This document shows positions 52,854-61,541 of a DNA stretch of 64,000 nt, in pieces. The translations under genes and the position numbers were made by a program. Positions within the stretch are counted from its first letter, which is position 1; every line of letters starts with the position of its first letter. Source of the DNA: DSXH01 sp037446915 (GTDB lineage Bacteria; Bacteroidota; Ignavibacteria; Ignavibacteriales; Melioribacteraceae); NCBI GenBank assembly GCA_037446915.1, contig JBBIHP010000004.1:3511-67510 (forward strand), in the 5' to 3' direction. The notes below the pieces were generated by a model that saw only the letters and a program-made list of their open reading frames with translations, was not told the DNA's origin and searched no databases.

Positions 52854-54456
52854 CCTCGTGCATCCATGCGTTTATAAGTTTTGCAGCATCAAGCGGATTT
52901 TTTGACACATAGTTAATAATCTTTTCGTGCTGATTTTTCTTAAGTAAAGCTTCATCAGAAATTTCATCTTCAAGATCGCCTATCGGTAATATTTTTTTCT
53001 TGGGCAGATTCAAATGAGGGCTGAAGCTTGGTTTTGGTTCTTGTTTTGCTGTTAATACCGGAGCTGCAGAAGGAGTTGCAACTGCTAATTCGTTCGGGTT
53101 AAAAGTACCAATAACAATTTTTTCCGACTTTAATTTCTTCATTAAACTTTTTAGAACAAGCATAGAAGAAACAATGGCAAAGATTATCAATGCCAGTTTT
53201 ATCCATTCATCAGGATTTGGTAGAAATGAACCAGCTTCATCAATCTGAAAATCATCAATCTGTTTTTCTTCGAACGGTATGCTCACAAGCGAGAACTGAT
53301 CATTACGCTGCAAATTAATTCCCACTGCATTTTTAATAATCTCTTCCAATTTATTCAGTTGTTCCTGAGAACGGGTTTCAAAAGTTACTTCTGTTTTACC
53401 ATCCTTAACAGTTTTCTTGGGTATATCATTAACCACTGCTGCAACACTTAATCTTTGAATGTTTCCCGAACCTTCAATAACCTTTTGAATTGTTTTATTT
53501 ATCTCGTAATTGGTAAGTGAATTTTCATTTGCCTGGGATGTTGAATCGCTTGTAGTTATTCCGGCATTATTCGATTTAATTGTTTGTTCGCTTATCGCTA
53601 CCTGTGAATCCGGGTCGTATTGTTCCATTGTCTTTTCAACCTGATCAAAATTAAGATCTGCATTTACCTGAACCATAGCATTACCGTATCCAAGAACATT
53701 ATCAAGTATCGACTGGGCTTTCTTTGCAAGATAGTTTTCTACATTCTGTTTAATTTCATATTGTTTTGATGAAGCATATGCAAGAGGACCTTCTTCATTT
53801 TCATTGGATAGAATTCTTCCCTGTGTATCGATAATTGAAATCTTACTTGGAGGTAGACCTTCAACACTTCCGCAAACTAAGTTTACTATTGATGTTATAT
53901 TTTCTTTTGATAATCTGGAATTGTTCCTTAGTTTAAGCACAATTGATGCAGATGGGAATTTTTCTTCCTCTTTGAAAATGGATTTCTGCGGGATAACGAT
54001 ATGAACTCTTGCTCCAGATACACCCTCCAGCTGGGAAATTGTTCTGGCAAGTTCACCTTCAATTGCTCGTTTGAAATTTATCTTCTGCATAAACTCGGAC
54101 ATACCCATTGTAGACTTATCAAATATTTCGTAACCAATAACACCTGAACTTGGAATTCCTCTTCCGGCTAAAGCCAATCGTGCTTCATACACTTTTTCTT
54201 TAGGGACTTTAATCGTCTGTCCATTGTCATCAATTTTATAAAGTATCTTTTGACCGCCGAGGTAATCGACAACCTTAGAAGCATCTTCGGCAGTTAAACC
54301 GGAATATAAAGTTGTATAAGTCGGTTCATTCATAAAGAACAAAAGAATTACTAAGAGTCCGATAGTTAATACAACACTACCAAGCATCATAAATTTCTGT
54401 TTTGGATTCAGTTTGTTGAATATTCCAAAAAGCACTTGAAATGGATTTGAGTTCAT
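52843..54456 (-). CDS. fliF: FliF, MS-ring protein
   Basis: Protein of 537 residues with membrane helices near residues 23-43 (MLGSVVLTIGLLVILLFF) and 420-440 (LALIIFAIVSSMLVLKSL). Between them are the ring-building domains (YTTLYSGLTAEDASKVVDYL, then ELARTISQLEGVSGARVHI). The C-terminus NAWMHEDEI binds FliG. AAGGA lies about 12 bases before the ATG. Confidence 0.97.
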   Translation of the reverse strand: MNSNPFQVLFGIFNKLNPKQKFMMLGSVVLTIGLLVILLFFMNEPTYTTLYSGLTAEDASKVVDYLGGQKILYKIDDNGQTIKVPKEKVYEARLALAGRGIPSSGVIGYEIFDKSTMGMSEFMQKINFKRAIEGELARTISQLEGVSGARVHIVIPQKSIFKEEEKFPSASIVLKLRNNSRLSKENITSIVNLVCGSVEGLPPSKISIIDTQGRILSNENEEGPLAYASSKQYEIKQNVENYLAKKAQSILDNVLGYGNAMVQVNADLNFDQVEKTMEQYDPDSQVAISEQTIKSNNAGITTSDSTSQANENSLTNYEINKTIQKVIEGSGNIQRLSVAAVVNDIPKKTVKDGKTEVTFETRSQEQLNKLEEIIKNAVGINLQRNDQFSLVSIPFEEKQIDDFQIDEAGSFLPNPDEWIKLALIIFAIVSSMLVLKSLMKKLKSEKIVIGTFNPNELAVATPSAAPVLTAKQEPKPSFSPHLNLPKKKILPIGDLEDEISDEALLKKNQHEKIINYVSKNPLDAAKLINAWMHEDEI

Positions 54457-54457
54457 A

Positions 54458-54745
54458 TTATAACGGCATCCTTGTTAATTCTTTATACATGTCAATTGTT
54501 TTGTTACGGATTTCCATAAGGAGTTCCAGACTGGTTTTTGCTTTTTCACCGGCAATCATTACTTCGTGAAGTTCAATACCTTTGCCCGAGACAAAATCCT
54601 GCACAGCTGAAGTAGAAGCTTTTTGATTTTGATTTACTTCCTCAACAAGATTGGCAAAAGTATCTGCAAATCCACTAACCGGGTTATTCTTTTTATTCTG
54701 ATTTATTATATCAGGTGATAAATTTCCAAATCCCTGTATTTTCAT
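54458..54745 (-). CDS. fliE: FliE, rod adaptor protein
   Basis: Protein of 95 residues. FADTFANLVEEVNQNQKAS and the C-terminus ELHEVMIAGEKAKTSLELLM followed by EIRNKTIDMYKELTRMPL are diagnostic for FliE. The ATG at 54745 has GAGG upstream. It joins the MS ring to the rod. Confidence 0.97.
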   Translation of the reverse strand: MKIQGFGNLSPDIINQNKKNNPVSGFADTFANLVEEVNQNQKASTSAVQDFVSGKGIELHEVMIAGEKAKTSLELLMEIRNKTIDMYKELTRMPL

Positions 54746-54746
54746 A

Positions 54747-54980
54747 TTAACCTCTTCTATCAATTAAGGAACCGAGAGAAATACCTGTTGTTTTTCCCTT
54801 AGGATTATAGAATTCGTAATTAATTATTTCGTTTTTCTTAGTCGGATACATTTCTGCAAAAAATTTCTTTTCTGTATCTGATATTGCCGGTGTATTAGTC
54901 TTTTCTACTGCGGGCTTTGCAAGAGTTTTATCCACAAATGTTTTACTGTAATTTCCAATAGAATTGGTATTAATTTTCAT
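54747..54980 (-). CDS. Small unknown protein between flgC and fliE
   Basis: Protein of 77 residues that I do not recognise. It has no membrane segment or signal peptide. The C-terminal half (YEFYNPKGKTTGISLGSLID followed by RRG) looks more conserved than the Ser/Thr/Lys-rich N-terminal half. GGAG precedes the ATG by seven bases. Gaps to flgC and fliE are one base, so it is co-translated with early basal-body genes. A secreted or regulatory basal-body role is possible. Confidence 0.78.
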   Translation of the reverse strand: MKINTNSIGNYSKTFVDKTLAKPAVEKTNTPAISDTEKKFFAEMYPTKKNEIINYEFYNPKGKTTGISLGSLIDRRG

Positions 54981-54981
54981 T

Positions 54982-55482
54982 TTATATCTCCAGAGAATCT
55001 TTAATCATTTGTTTTGATGAATTAAGCGCAGTAAGATTTGCCTCGTAACTTCTTGTAGCAGCAATCATATCAACCATTTCGTTCAATACATTTACATTGG
55101 ACATCTGTACGTAACCTTTATCATCAGCATCTGGATGTTCGGGCATATAGATTATTTCTCCCGGCTTGCTATCGGTTTTTTCTGTAATCTCTACTCCACT
55201 TTGAATTTGCGGAAGTGAAACCGATGAAGAGTTATTTGCTGATAGGTGGTCTGAATGTTTAGTATTCAGTTTAAGCATTTGTCCTTCTATGTTAAGTTTT
55301 GCCGCAAAGCTGTTCTGGTTTTCTTTTACATCAAGGGTTTTTCGCTGATATGGTAGGCCATCGGCTGTTCTTACTGATTCTGCATTTGCAATGTTCTGCG
55401 AAATAAGATCCATCTTCTTTCTTTGAATACTCATTCCGCGTGAACTAATTCCAAGACCAAAAAGACTTCCTAATACTTTCAA
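54982..55482 (-). CDS. flgC: FlgC, proximal rod protein
   Basis: Protein of 166 residues. GISSRGMSIQRKKMDLISQN followed by IANAESVRT and the C-terminal SNVNVLNEMVDMIAATRSYE are typical of FlgC. It starts with TTG at 55482: GGAGGAGG lies eight bases upstream, the TTG overlaps the flgB stop codon, and the next Met would cut into the first rod helix. The insert is longer than in E. coli FlgC (134). Confidence 0.95.
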   Translation of the reverse strand: MKVLGSLFGLGISSRGMSIQRKKMDLISQNIANAESVRTADGLPYQRKTLDVKENQNSFAAKLNIEGQMLKLNTKHSDHLSANNSSSVSLPQIQSGVEITEKTDSKPGEIIYMPEHPDADDKGYVQMSNVNVLNEMVDMIAATRSYEANLTALNSSKQMIKDSLEI

Positions 55483-55871
55483 AATCTTCCTCCTCCTTTA
55501 ATTACATTTTGAATACTCTTGTAATAATCGCCAACTTTTCTTGAGGCGAATCGGAAACGAAGCGTGTTTTCTGCCAGTTCAGACATTTCCTGTTCTATAT
55601 CAACATTATTAATTCCTGTTGTCATTTCCTTGGATTCATCTAAAACAACATTAAAACCAGAATCGCTTTGAACAGGATTGTTAACTGCAGAAAGGTGTTT
55701 ATTGCTGGATATTCTTAAAATTGAATTCGAGTTTTCGTCCAACAGATTTTTAAACTCTACATCTTCCCTTTTATAACCTTGCGTTCCAACATTAGAAATA
55801 TTTTTTGCTAATACTTTATTCTTTACTGCGCAATAGTCTAAAAGGTTCTGAAGTAATTTTACCGATGACAT
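55479..55871 (-). CDS. flgB: FlgB, proximal rod protein
   Basis: Protein of 130 residues. LLQNLLDYCAVKNKVLAKNI with SNVGTQGYKREDVEFKNLL and the C-terminal ENTLRFRFASRKVGDYYKSI match FlgB. The start is the ATG at 55871 with AGAGGA four bases upstream; a TTG 16 codons earlier would place the promoter inside the gene and is rejected. It is the first gene of the basal-body operon. Confidence 0.95.
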   Translation of the reverse strand: MSSVKLLQNLLDYCAVKNKVLAKNISNVGTQGYKREDVEFKNLLDENSNSILRISSNKHLSAVNNPVQSDSGFNVVLDESKEMTTGINNVDIEQEMSELAENTLRFRFASRKVGDYYKSIQNVIKGGGRF

Positions 55872-55902
55872 AATCCTCTTGGATTTTTTTGTTATTAATA
55901 CC

Positions 55903-55916
55903 CAAAAGGAATGCCA
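55903..55916 (-). promoter_or_regulatory. Sigma-54-like core promoter candidate of the flgB operon
   Basis: The minus strand reads TGGCAT-TCCTT-TTG followed by GG. It is close to TGGCAC-N5-TTGC except for G in place of the last C. Transcription would start about 20 bases before the flgB ATG, leaving AGAGGA in a suitable leader. Exactly 50 bases upstream lies the 16-base motif, as before fliL. Confidence 0.5.
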
Positions 55917-55966
55917 CAATTAAAAATTGATTTTTGGTGAAATGTTAAAGGTTTGATTGAAATGAT

Positions 55967-55982
55967 TGGCTAATAATGTGCA
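55967..55982 (-). promoter_or_regulatory. Conserved 16-base motif upstream of flgB
   Basis: The minus strand reads TGCACATTATTAGCCA. It is 50 bases upstream of the TGGCAT element, the same distance as before fliL. It lies in the 122-base gap between the chemotaxis operon and flgB. It is a likely activator site; the regulator is unknown. Confidence 0.5.
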
Positions 55983-55993
55983 TTTGTTATTTA

Positions 55994-56239
55994 TTACTCA
56001 GAATAATCGAGGATAATACTCTTGGTTTGACCGCATGAACAAACGAATTTAATCTCTTTTACGGTATCATTAGCGTCTTTCTTCAAATAAATTCTTACAT
56101 CATCATTTTCATCATTTTCTAAAGCTATTTTGCTGTATCCTTTCAACTCTATGTCTTTTGCTTTAATAAGATTGCCGCTTACAGGAGAATTCTTTGCGAA
56201 TATATCTTTCATTAAAACTTCTTCGAAATGATTTGCCAT
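55994..56239 (-). CDS. Small unknown protein ending the chemotaxis operon
   Basis: Protein of 81 residues that I do not recognise. It has no membrane segment. Its C-terminus IKFVCSCGQTKSIILDYSE holds a CxC pair, perhaps a metal or redox site. It starts one base after the cheB stop codon, so it is part of the chemotaxis operon. No known Che protein of this size (such as CheW or CheD) matches. Confidence 0.75.
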   Translation of the reverse strand: MANHFEEVLMKDIFAKNSPVSGNLIKAKDIELKGYSKIALENDENDDVRIYLKKDANDTVKEIKFVCSCGQTKSIILDYSE

Positions 56240-56240
56240 T

Positions 56241-57308
56241 TTAAACCACCTTGTTAATTGTTTCTGGAATTTTTTCTAAAGGTAAAATATTATCTGCAAA
56301 ACCGGCATCAACAATTGCTTTAGGCATACCGTAGACAATGCATGTTTGTTCATCCTGTGCAATCGAGTACCCACCCAAGCTCTTAAGATTTTTTATTGCT
56401 TCGAAACCATCTTTGCCCATCCCTGTCATAATTACTCCCAGCGTATACTTTCCATAAGTATTTATTACGGAATTCATCATAACATCTACAGATGGTCTGT
56501 GCAGAGTGTAGCTTGGTTCTTCTGAAATAATAATCTGGGAGGAAGTAAAACCGTTCTTAGTAATAGTCATATGATACCCGCCCGGGGCAATGTAAACCGT
56601 ACCATTTTCAACTTTCTCGCCATTTTCTGCTTCTTTAACATTGAGCTTGGACATTGAATTAAGCCGGTCTGCAAGCGACTTTGTAAATTTAGGCGGCATG
56701 TGCTGAACTATAAAAATAGGTATCTGAATTTTATCTGATAGCACAGGTAATATTTTTTGTAATGATAATGGTCCTCCGGTTGAAATACCGATTGCTACAG
56801 CTTTATACCCAATTGAAGGAATTTGATTTTGAGAATATCTCTGAACTTCAGGTTTACCCGGTTGACTGATGGATCTTAATCTATTAAGCCGTTCTTTTAT
56901 TAATTTTTGTTTTACTATCTCTTTTACTTTTGAGATAAGATCTTCTTTAATCTTGGTTATGTTAATGTTTACGTAAGAAAGTTCTTTAGGAATAAAATCG
57001 ACCGCTCCAAGTTCAAGAGCTTTTAAAGTTGATTCTGCTCCTTCGGTTGTTAGAGAACTTACCATTATAACCGAAGTAGGGCACTCGGCCATAATTTTTT
57101 TGAGGGCTGTTAAACCATCCATTACCGGCATTTCAATATCAAGAGTAGCTACATCGGGTTTAAGACTTTTTACAAGTTCTAAACCTTCCTGACCATTTCT
57201 GGCAGTTCCAACTACTTTAATATCCGGATCGCTTTCCAGCATTATTGAAAGCGATTTACGCATGAATGCCGAGTCGTCTATAATGAGAACACCAATTTTA
57301 CGATTCAA
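56241..57308 (-). CDS. cheB: CheB, chemoreceptor methylesterase
   Basis: Protein of 355 residues. The receiver domain has DD at 11-12 and phospho-acceptor D57 (ATLDIEMPVMDG). The esterase domain has the catalytic serine in GISTGGPLSLQ, the histidine in FIVQHMPPKFTKSLADRLN and the aspartate in GMGKDGFEA. It removes methyl groups from receptors, opposing CheR. It overlaps cheA by 11 bases. Confidence 0.97.
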   Translation of the reverse strand: MNRKIGVLIIDDSAFMRKSLSIMLESDPDIKVVGTARNGQEGLELVKSLKPDVATLDIEMPVMDGLTALKKIMAECPTSVIMVSSLTTEGAESTLKALELGAVDFIPKELSYVNINITKIKEDLISKVKEIVKQKLIKERLNRLRSISQPGKPEVQRYSQNQIPSIGYKAVAIGISTGGPLSLQKILPVLSDKIQIPIFIVQHMPPKFTKSLADRLNSMSKLNVKEAENGEKVENGTVYIAPGGYHMTITKNGFTSSQIIISEEPSYTLHRPSVDVMMNSVINTYGKYTLGVIMTGMGKDGFEAIKNLKSLGGYSIAQDEQTCIVYGMPKAIVDAGFADNILPLEKIPETINKVV

Positions 57309-59094
57309 TTTTATTTCTCAGCTTATTGAACAATTCGTTAATGTCCAGAATAATTATTACAGTTCCATCCCCCATTATTGACGAACCTGCTATTCCGTCT
57401 ATTTTACCTAAGTATTCTCCAAGTGATTTGATTACTACTTCCTGTTGACCGATTAATTCATCCACTTTAATACCAAATCTTTTTTCTGCAATACCTACTT
57501 CAACAATGTATTGCCATTGGGAATTATCATGTCCGTTTCCGTTGTGGTTAATCAATTCATTCAAAGAAACAACTGGCAGAATTGTATCCCGTAGATTTAC
57601 AACTTCTTTTCCATTAACAGTTTTTACATCATCTGTACTAACTCTTAATACTTCAATTACAGAATGGAGCGGAATAACGAATGCCTGACCGTGGGACTTT
57701 ACAATCATACCCGAAATGATTGCTAAAGTTAAAGGCAGCCTTAAAATTATTGTAGTGCCTTTACCAATTTCGGATTCAATAGCAATTGTACCGCGGAGTT
57801 TTGAAACATTTGTTTTTACTACGTCCATTCCAACACCACGCCCCGAAACGTTTGTAACAACTTCGGCAGTGGAAAAACCGGGATGGAAAATTAAATTATA
57901 CGCTTCCTGTTTAGAAAGTTCTTTGGCTTTATCGCGGGATAAAAATCCTTTAGCAACTGCTTTCTCTTTAATCATTTCCGGATCGATACCTTTGCCATCA
58001 TCAATTACTTTAATTGCAATATTGTTTCCTTCGTGTTCTGCCGATAAAATAACAGTTCCCTTCCGTTTCTTACCTTTGGCTTCTCTAACATCCGGTGCTT
58101 CTACACCATGATCAATGGAATTACGGATTAGGTGAACAAGCGGGTCGTTTATTTCTTCAATTAAATTTTTATCTACTTCTGTTTCTTCACCATTAATAAT
58201 TAACTCAACCTCCTTATTCAGGTCTTTGCACATATCCCTTACAACACGTGGAAAGCGATTGAAAACCTTTCCAATCTTAATCATTCTAAGTTTCATAACA
58301 ACCAGCTGCAATTCCGATGTCATTAGATCAATCTGTTTTGTAGCATCTCCTAAATCCTTAGCGAATTGCGATCCTTCATTGTCTAAAGAATATTGTGAGT
58401 TCAATTGAGCAAGACGGTTTCTACCTAAAACTATTTCCGAAGCTATATTTAATAATGCATCCAATCTATCCACATCAACACGTATTGTATTTTCAGATTT
58501 TTTGGTTTCTGTGTTAGATGATTTTACGGCAGTCTCTTTTACAATTTCAGTAACTTGTTTTTCAACTACAACTTCGGTATTCACAAAATCTGTTTCAGAA
58601 AATTCAACAATATTTTCCTCCAGAATATTTGTTTCTACAACCTTGTGTACTACTGTTTCTTCCTGATTATCACCATTTAAATTTTCAAGTAAACCAACAA
58701 GTGTAGAAATAACATTCTCGACTTCTATTTCTTCATTTTTTTCTACTTCAATGACTCTTAGAAGAGCTTTAATAGTGTCGTAACCTAAAATAATTCCATC
58801 CATTAAGGATAGATTCAATTTAATTTCGCCCTTACGGAGTTTGTTGAGAATATCTTCGCATTTGTGTGTTACTTCGGGTAATTTTTCAAGTCCTAAAAAA
58901 CCTGATGTTCCTTTAATAGTATGGAAGGAACGAAATATTCTATTTAGAAGGTCTGTATCATCCGGACTTTTTTCCAGAAGCATTAAATCAACATCAAGCT
59001 TTTCAAGAATTTCTTTTGTCTCAAGCAGAAAGCTATCGACAATTTCTTTCATTTCGGGGTCGACCAACATTGGGTTTTGCATATTAAGATCCAT
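57298..59094 (-). CDS. cheA: CheA, chemotaxis histidine kinase
   Basis: Protein of 598 residues. The Hpt domain has H58 (IFRSFHTIKGTSGFLGL). An acidic, low-complexity linker (about 125-200) stands where the P2 CheY-binding domain would be. The dimerisation domain begins near IRVDVDRLDALLNIASEIV. ATPase motifs are HLIRNSIDHGVE, DDGKGID and GRGVGMDVVK. A CheW-like domain ends the protein. The start may be the ATG at 59094 or one four codons later. Confidence 0.97.
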   Translation of the reverse strand: MDLNMQNPMLVDPEMKEIVDSFLLETKEILEKLDVDLMLLEKSPDDTDLLNRIFRSFHTIKGTSGFLGLEKLPEVTHKCEDILNKLRKGEIKLNLSLMDGIILGYDTIKALLRVIEVEKNEEIEVENVISTLVGLLENLNGDNQEETVVHKVVETNILEENIVEFSETDFVNTEVVVEKQVTEIVKETAVKSSNTETKKSENTIRVDVDRLDALLNIASEIVLGRNRLAQLNSQYSLDNEGSQFAKDLGDATKQIDLMTSELQLVVMKLRMIKIGKVFNRFPRVVRDMCKDLNKEVELIINGEETEVDKNLIEEINDPLVHLIRNSIDHGVEAPDVREAKGKKRKGTVILSAEHEGNNIAIKVIDDGKGIDPEMIKEKAVAKGFLSRDKAKELSKQEAYNLIFHPGFSTAEVVTNVSGRGVGMDVVKTNVSKLRGTIAIESEIGKGTTIILRLPLTLAIISGMIVKSHGQAFVIPLHSVIEVLRVSTDDVKTVNGKEVVNLRDTILPVVSLNELINHNGNGHDNSQWQYIVEVGIAEKRFGIKVDELIGQQEVVIKSLGEYLGKIDGIAGSSIMGDGTVIIILDINELFNKLRNKIES

Positions 59095-59858
59095 TATTTA
59101 GCGAATAATTTATCTATCTCGTCTTGAGATGTTTTTTGTCCTGCATTAAATAATTCATTAGCCAGTTCCTGTTTCTCTGCAGTTTTTTCATATCGTGCAT
59201 CGGGATTAAACGTTGCACTCTTGGTATTTTCATCATCCTGTTCTAAATCGCTAACATCAACCGGGCCTTTTCTGCTTAAATCGGTCATCAATTTGGATAA
59301 TCTTTTCTGGACTGATTGAATAAGGTGGTTTACTGAGGCCAATTGTTGTGAAGTAATATCCTGAACCTGAAGTGACAAAGTAATATTATTAGAATCTCCT
59401 TCTATCTTTTTGACAATTTCTTCAAGCGAAATTACCTTTGTTTCAAGTTCATCAATACTTAATCCGGATAGAAGTGCTTCAAATTGTCCATTTAAGTTTG
59501 GATGTTGATTACCAAAGCTTTCCAGAGCTACTCTTTGATTAAAGAAACCATTTTTTAGATCAGCCAATTCGTTCTTAATTTTCGATAGATCCATCGACAT
59601 TGCATCAACGATATCGAGAATTTCACTGGTTGCCAATTCTGTTGCATTTGTAACACTATTTATCTGGCTTGCCGCTTTTGGAATTTTACTTGCACTATCC
59701 TGTATTGAATTATTTACATATTCCATAAGCGGAACTACATCCCGCATAAAATCAATTATACTTTGAATTACAGGTACAACCTTTTGCCCGAAGATAAAGA
59801 AAGATTTTAGTTCCCCTAATTTTTCAAATACCTGGTCCATGTTTGAATTGTTTTCCAT
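59094..59858 (-). CDS. cheZ: CheZ-like CheY-P phosphatase
   Basis: Protein of 254 residues, long-helical. SLQVQDITSQQLASVNHLI matches the CheZ catalytic segment (QDLTGQ in E. coli), keeping the key Asp and Gln. The C-terminus TSQDEIDKLFAK is the CheY-binding peptide type also found at the FliM N-terminus (LSQQEIDALL). It lies between cheY and cheA. Overall similarity to proteobacterial CheZ is low, so the call rests on these two motifs and position. Confidence 0.8.
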   Translation of the reverse strand: MENNSNMDQVFEKLGELKSFFIFGQKVVPVIQSIIDFMRDVVPLMEYVNNSIQDSASKIPKAASQINSVTNATELATSEILDIVDAMSMDLSKIKNELADLKNGFFNQRVALESFGNQHPNLNGQFEALLSGLSIDELETKVISLEEIVKKIEGDSNNITLSLQVQDITSQQLASVNHLIQSVQKRLSKLMTDLSRKGPVDVSDLEQDDENTKSATFNPDARYEKTAEKQELANELFNAGQKTSQDEIDKLFAK

Positions 59859-59870
59859 TGGGTTCTCCGA

Positions 59871-60248
59871 TTATGCACTTGCTAAAATTTGATCAATTTT
59901 TTCTCTAAGTATCTGGGGAGTGAATGGTTTAACGATATAATTATTCACTCTTGCCTGGAGCGCTTCAACAATATCCTCTTTCAATCCGCGTGTGGTAACC
60001 ATTAATATTGGTAGCTTCGCAAATTTGTCTGTGGATCTGATGCTTTTTACTAATTCAAGTCCCGACACTTCGGGCATATTCCAATCGGTAATAACAAAAT
60101 TTATGGAATCATCACCGGAGAGTTTAGTTAATGCTTCTTTGCCATCACCGGCTTCAACAAAAGCTTCGTAACCGATAGCTTTTAGTGAATTGGCAACAAT
60201 TCTTCTCATTGTTACCGAATCGTCAACTACTAGAAATTTAAGAGCCAT
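59871..60248 (-). CDS. cheY: CheY, chemotaxis response regulator
   Basis: Stand-alone receiver of 125 residues. Motifs are VVDDSVTMRRIV, phospho-acceptor D55 in FVITDWNMPEVSG, MVTTRG and the conserved lysine in IVKPFT. The TDWNMP core and next-door cheZ favour this copy as the motor-binding CheY. Confidence 0.95.
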   Translation of the reverse strand: MALKFLVVDDSVTMRRIVANSLKAIGYEAFVEAGDGKEALTKLSGDDSINFVITDWNMPEVSGLELVKSIRSTDKFAKLPILMVTTRGLKEDIVEALQARVNNYIVKPFTPQILREKIDQILASA

Positions 60249-60255
60249 TTTTACC

Positions 60256-60621
60256 TCAATTCAAATATTTAGAAACTTCGTAAATAACACGTTTAGGATC
60301 GAACGGTTTTATTAAATATGAATTAGCACCACATTCCAGTCCCCTCTGGATATCTTCGGTACTGCCTAATGATGAAAGAACTATTATCGGGAGCTCTTTC
60401 AATTCATCATTTCCTCTAATTGTACTTATTAACTGGAAACCATCAACATTCGGCATATTCAAGTCCGTAATCACCAAATCAATTTTATTATTCGGAATTT
60501 TTTCGAGTGCTTCCATACCATCGGAACATGAAATAATTTCATAACCTTTAACAGTCAATGCCACAGAAACAAATTTTCTGATTGTTGGGGAATCGTCTGC
60601 TACTAGAATTACCCTTTTCAT
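60256..60621 (-). CDS. Second CheY-like response regulator
   Basis: Stand-alone receiver of 121 residues: VADDSPTIRKFV, phospho-acceptor D53 in LVITDLNMPNVDG, VLSSLGS and LIKPFD. It differs from the neighbouring CheY enough to be a separate regulator, perhaps a phosphate sink or a second output. Confidence 0.9.
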   Translation of the reverse strand: MKRVILVADDSPTIRKFVSVALTVKGYEIISCSDGMEALEKIPNNKIDLVITDLNMPNVDGFQLISTIRGNDELKELPIIVLSSLGSTEDIQRGLECGANSYLIKPFDPKRVIYEVSKYLN

Positions 60622-60629
60622 TTAATTTG

Positions 60630-61535
60630 CTACTCCTTTTTATATCCAACTGTTTTAGGGAAACTTACCAGATTAAATGCTCTTGAGATGCCCTGTAAAG
60701 TTTCCGAATACCCAATAAATAAATAACCTCCGCGATTAAGAGAATTATAGAGATGATTAACAACTTTAATTTTGGAAGCCGTATCAAAATAAATTAGAAC
60801 ATTAGCACAGAATATTACATCAAAGTTCAGCATTGTCTTCATCATAAAATCGTCGTAAAGATTAAGTAATTTGAAAGAAGCCATTCTTTTAATTTCCGGT
60901 GCTACTTCGAATAAACCGCCATGATTCTTAAAATATTTTTTTAAATAATAAGGAGGTGTGTTTCTTATTGAATAATCTTTATAAATCCCCTGATTAGCAG
61001 TATCAATTATTGAAGCACTAATGTCGGTGCCTACTATTTCAATTTCCATATTTGGATACTTCGGTTTAATAAGATCCTGAAAGACCATTGCTATTGAATA
61101 AGCTTCTTCACCCGAGGAACTTGCAGCACTCCAGATTCTTATTTTATTTCTGTTTAGAACCGTTCTGTTAGAAATTAATTCAGGGAAGATTTGTGTAGCG
61201 AGTGCATCAAGTTGTGGCTGATTCCTGAAGAAAAAAGTTTCGTTTATAGTAATAGCCTCGTAAAAATATTTCTTTTCCTCAGAATAAGCCGAGCCCCCTG
61301 TTTTTAGTATTGCGAAATACTCTTCGAAACTCTTTAGTCCTAGAAAATTAATTCTCCTTTGCAAACGGCTTTCCAGTAAATACTTTTTATTATCCTGAAA
61401 ATAAATTCCTGTATTGTCGTAAATAAATTTCCGGATATCCTGAAAAAGAGAAATTGACATATACAATTGCTTGGGCAAAGAAGGATTAAGATTACGGCTA
61501 AGATCTGGTAGTTTTAAATCTGTAAATTGGTTCAT
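60630..61535 (-). CDS. cheR: CheR, chemoreceptor methyltransferase
   Basis: Protein of 301 residues. SRLQRRINFLGLKSFEEYF and NETFFFRNQPQLDAL lie in the N-terminal part. The SAM site reads IRIWSAASSSGEEAYSIAMV, and FDVIFCANVLIYFD is the second motif. It methylates receptor glutamates. An ATG 25 codons in (61460) is an alternative start, but neither has a strong ribosome binding site. Confidence 0.96.
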   Translation of the reverse strand: MNQFTDLKLPDLSRNLNPSLPKQLYMSISLFQDIRKFIYDNTGIYFQDNKKYLLESRLQRRINFLGLKSFEEYFAILKTGGSAYSEEKKYFYEAITINETFFFRNQPQLDALATQIFPELISNRTVLNRNKIRIWSAASSSGEEAYSIAMVFQDLIKPKYPNMEIEIVGTDISASIIDTANQGIYKDYSIRNTPPYYLKKYFKNHGGLFEVAPEIKRMASFKLLNLYDDFMMKTMLNFDVIFCANVLIYFDTASKIKVVNHLYNSLNRGGYLFIGYSETLQGISRAFNLVSFPKTVGYKKE

Positions 61536-61541
61536 GGCTCG

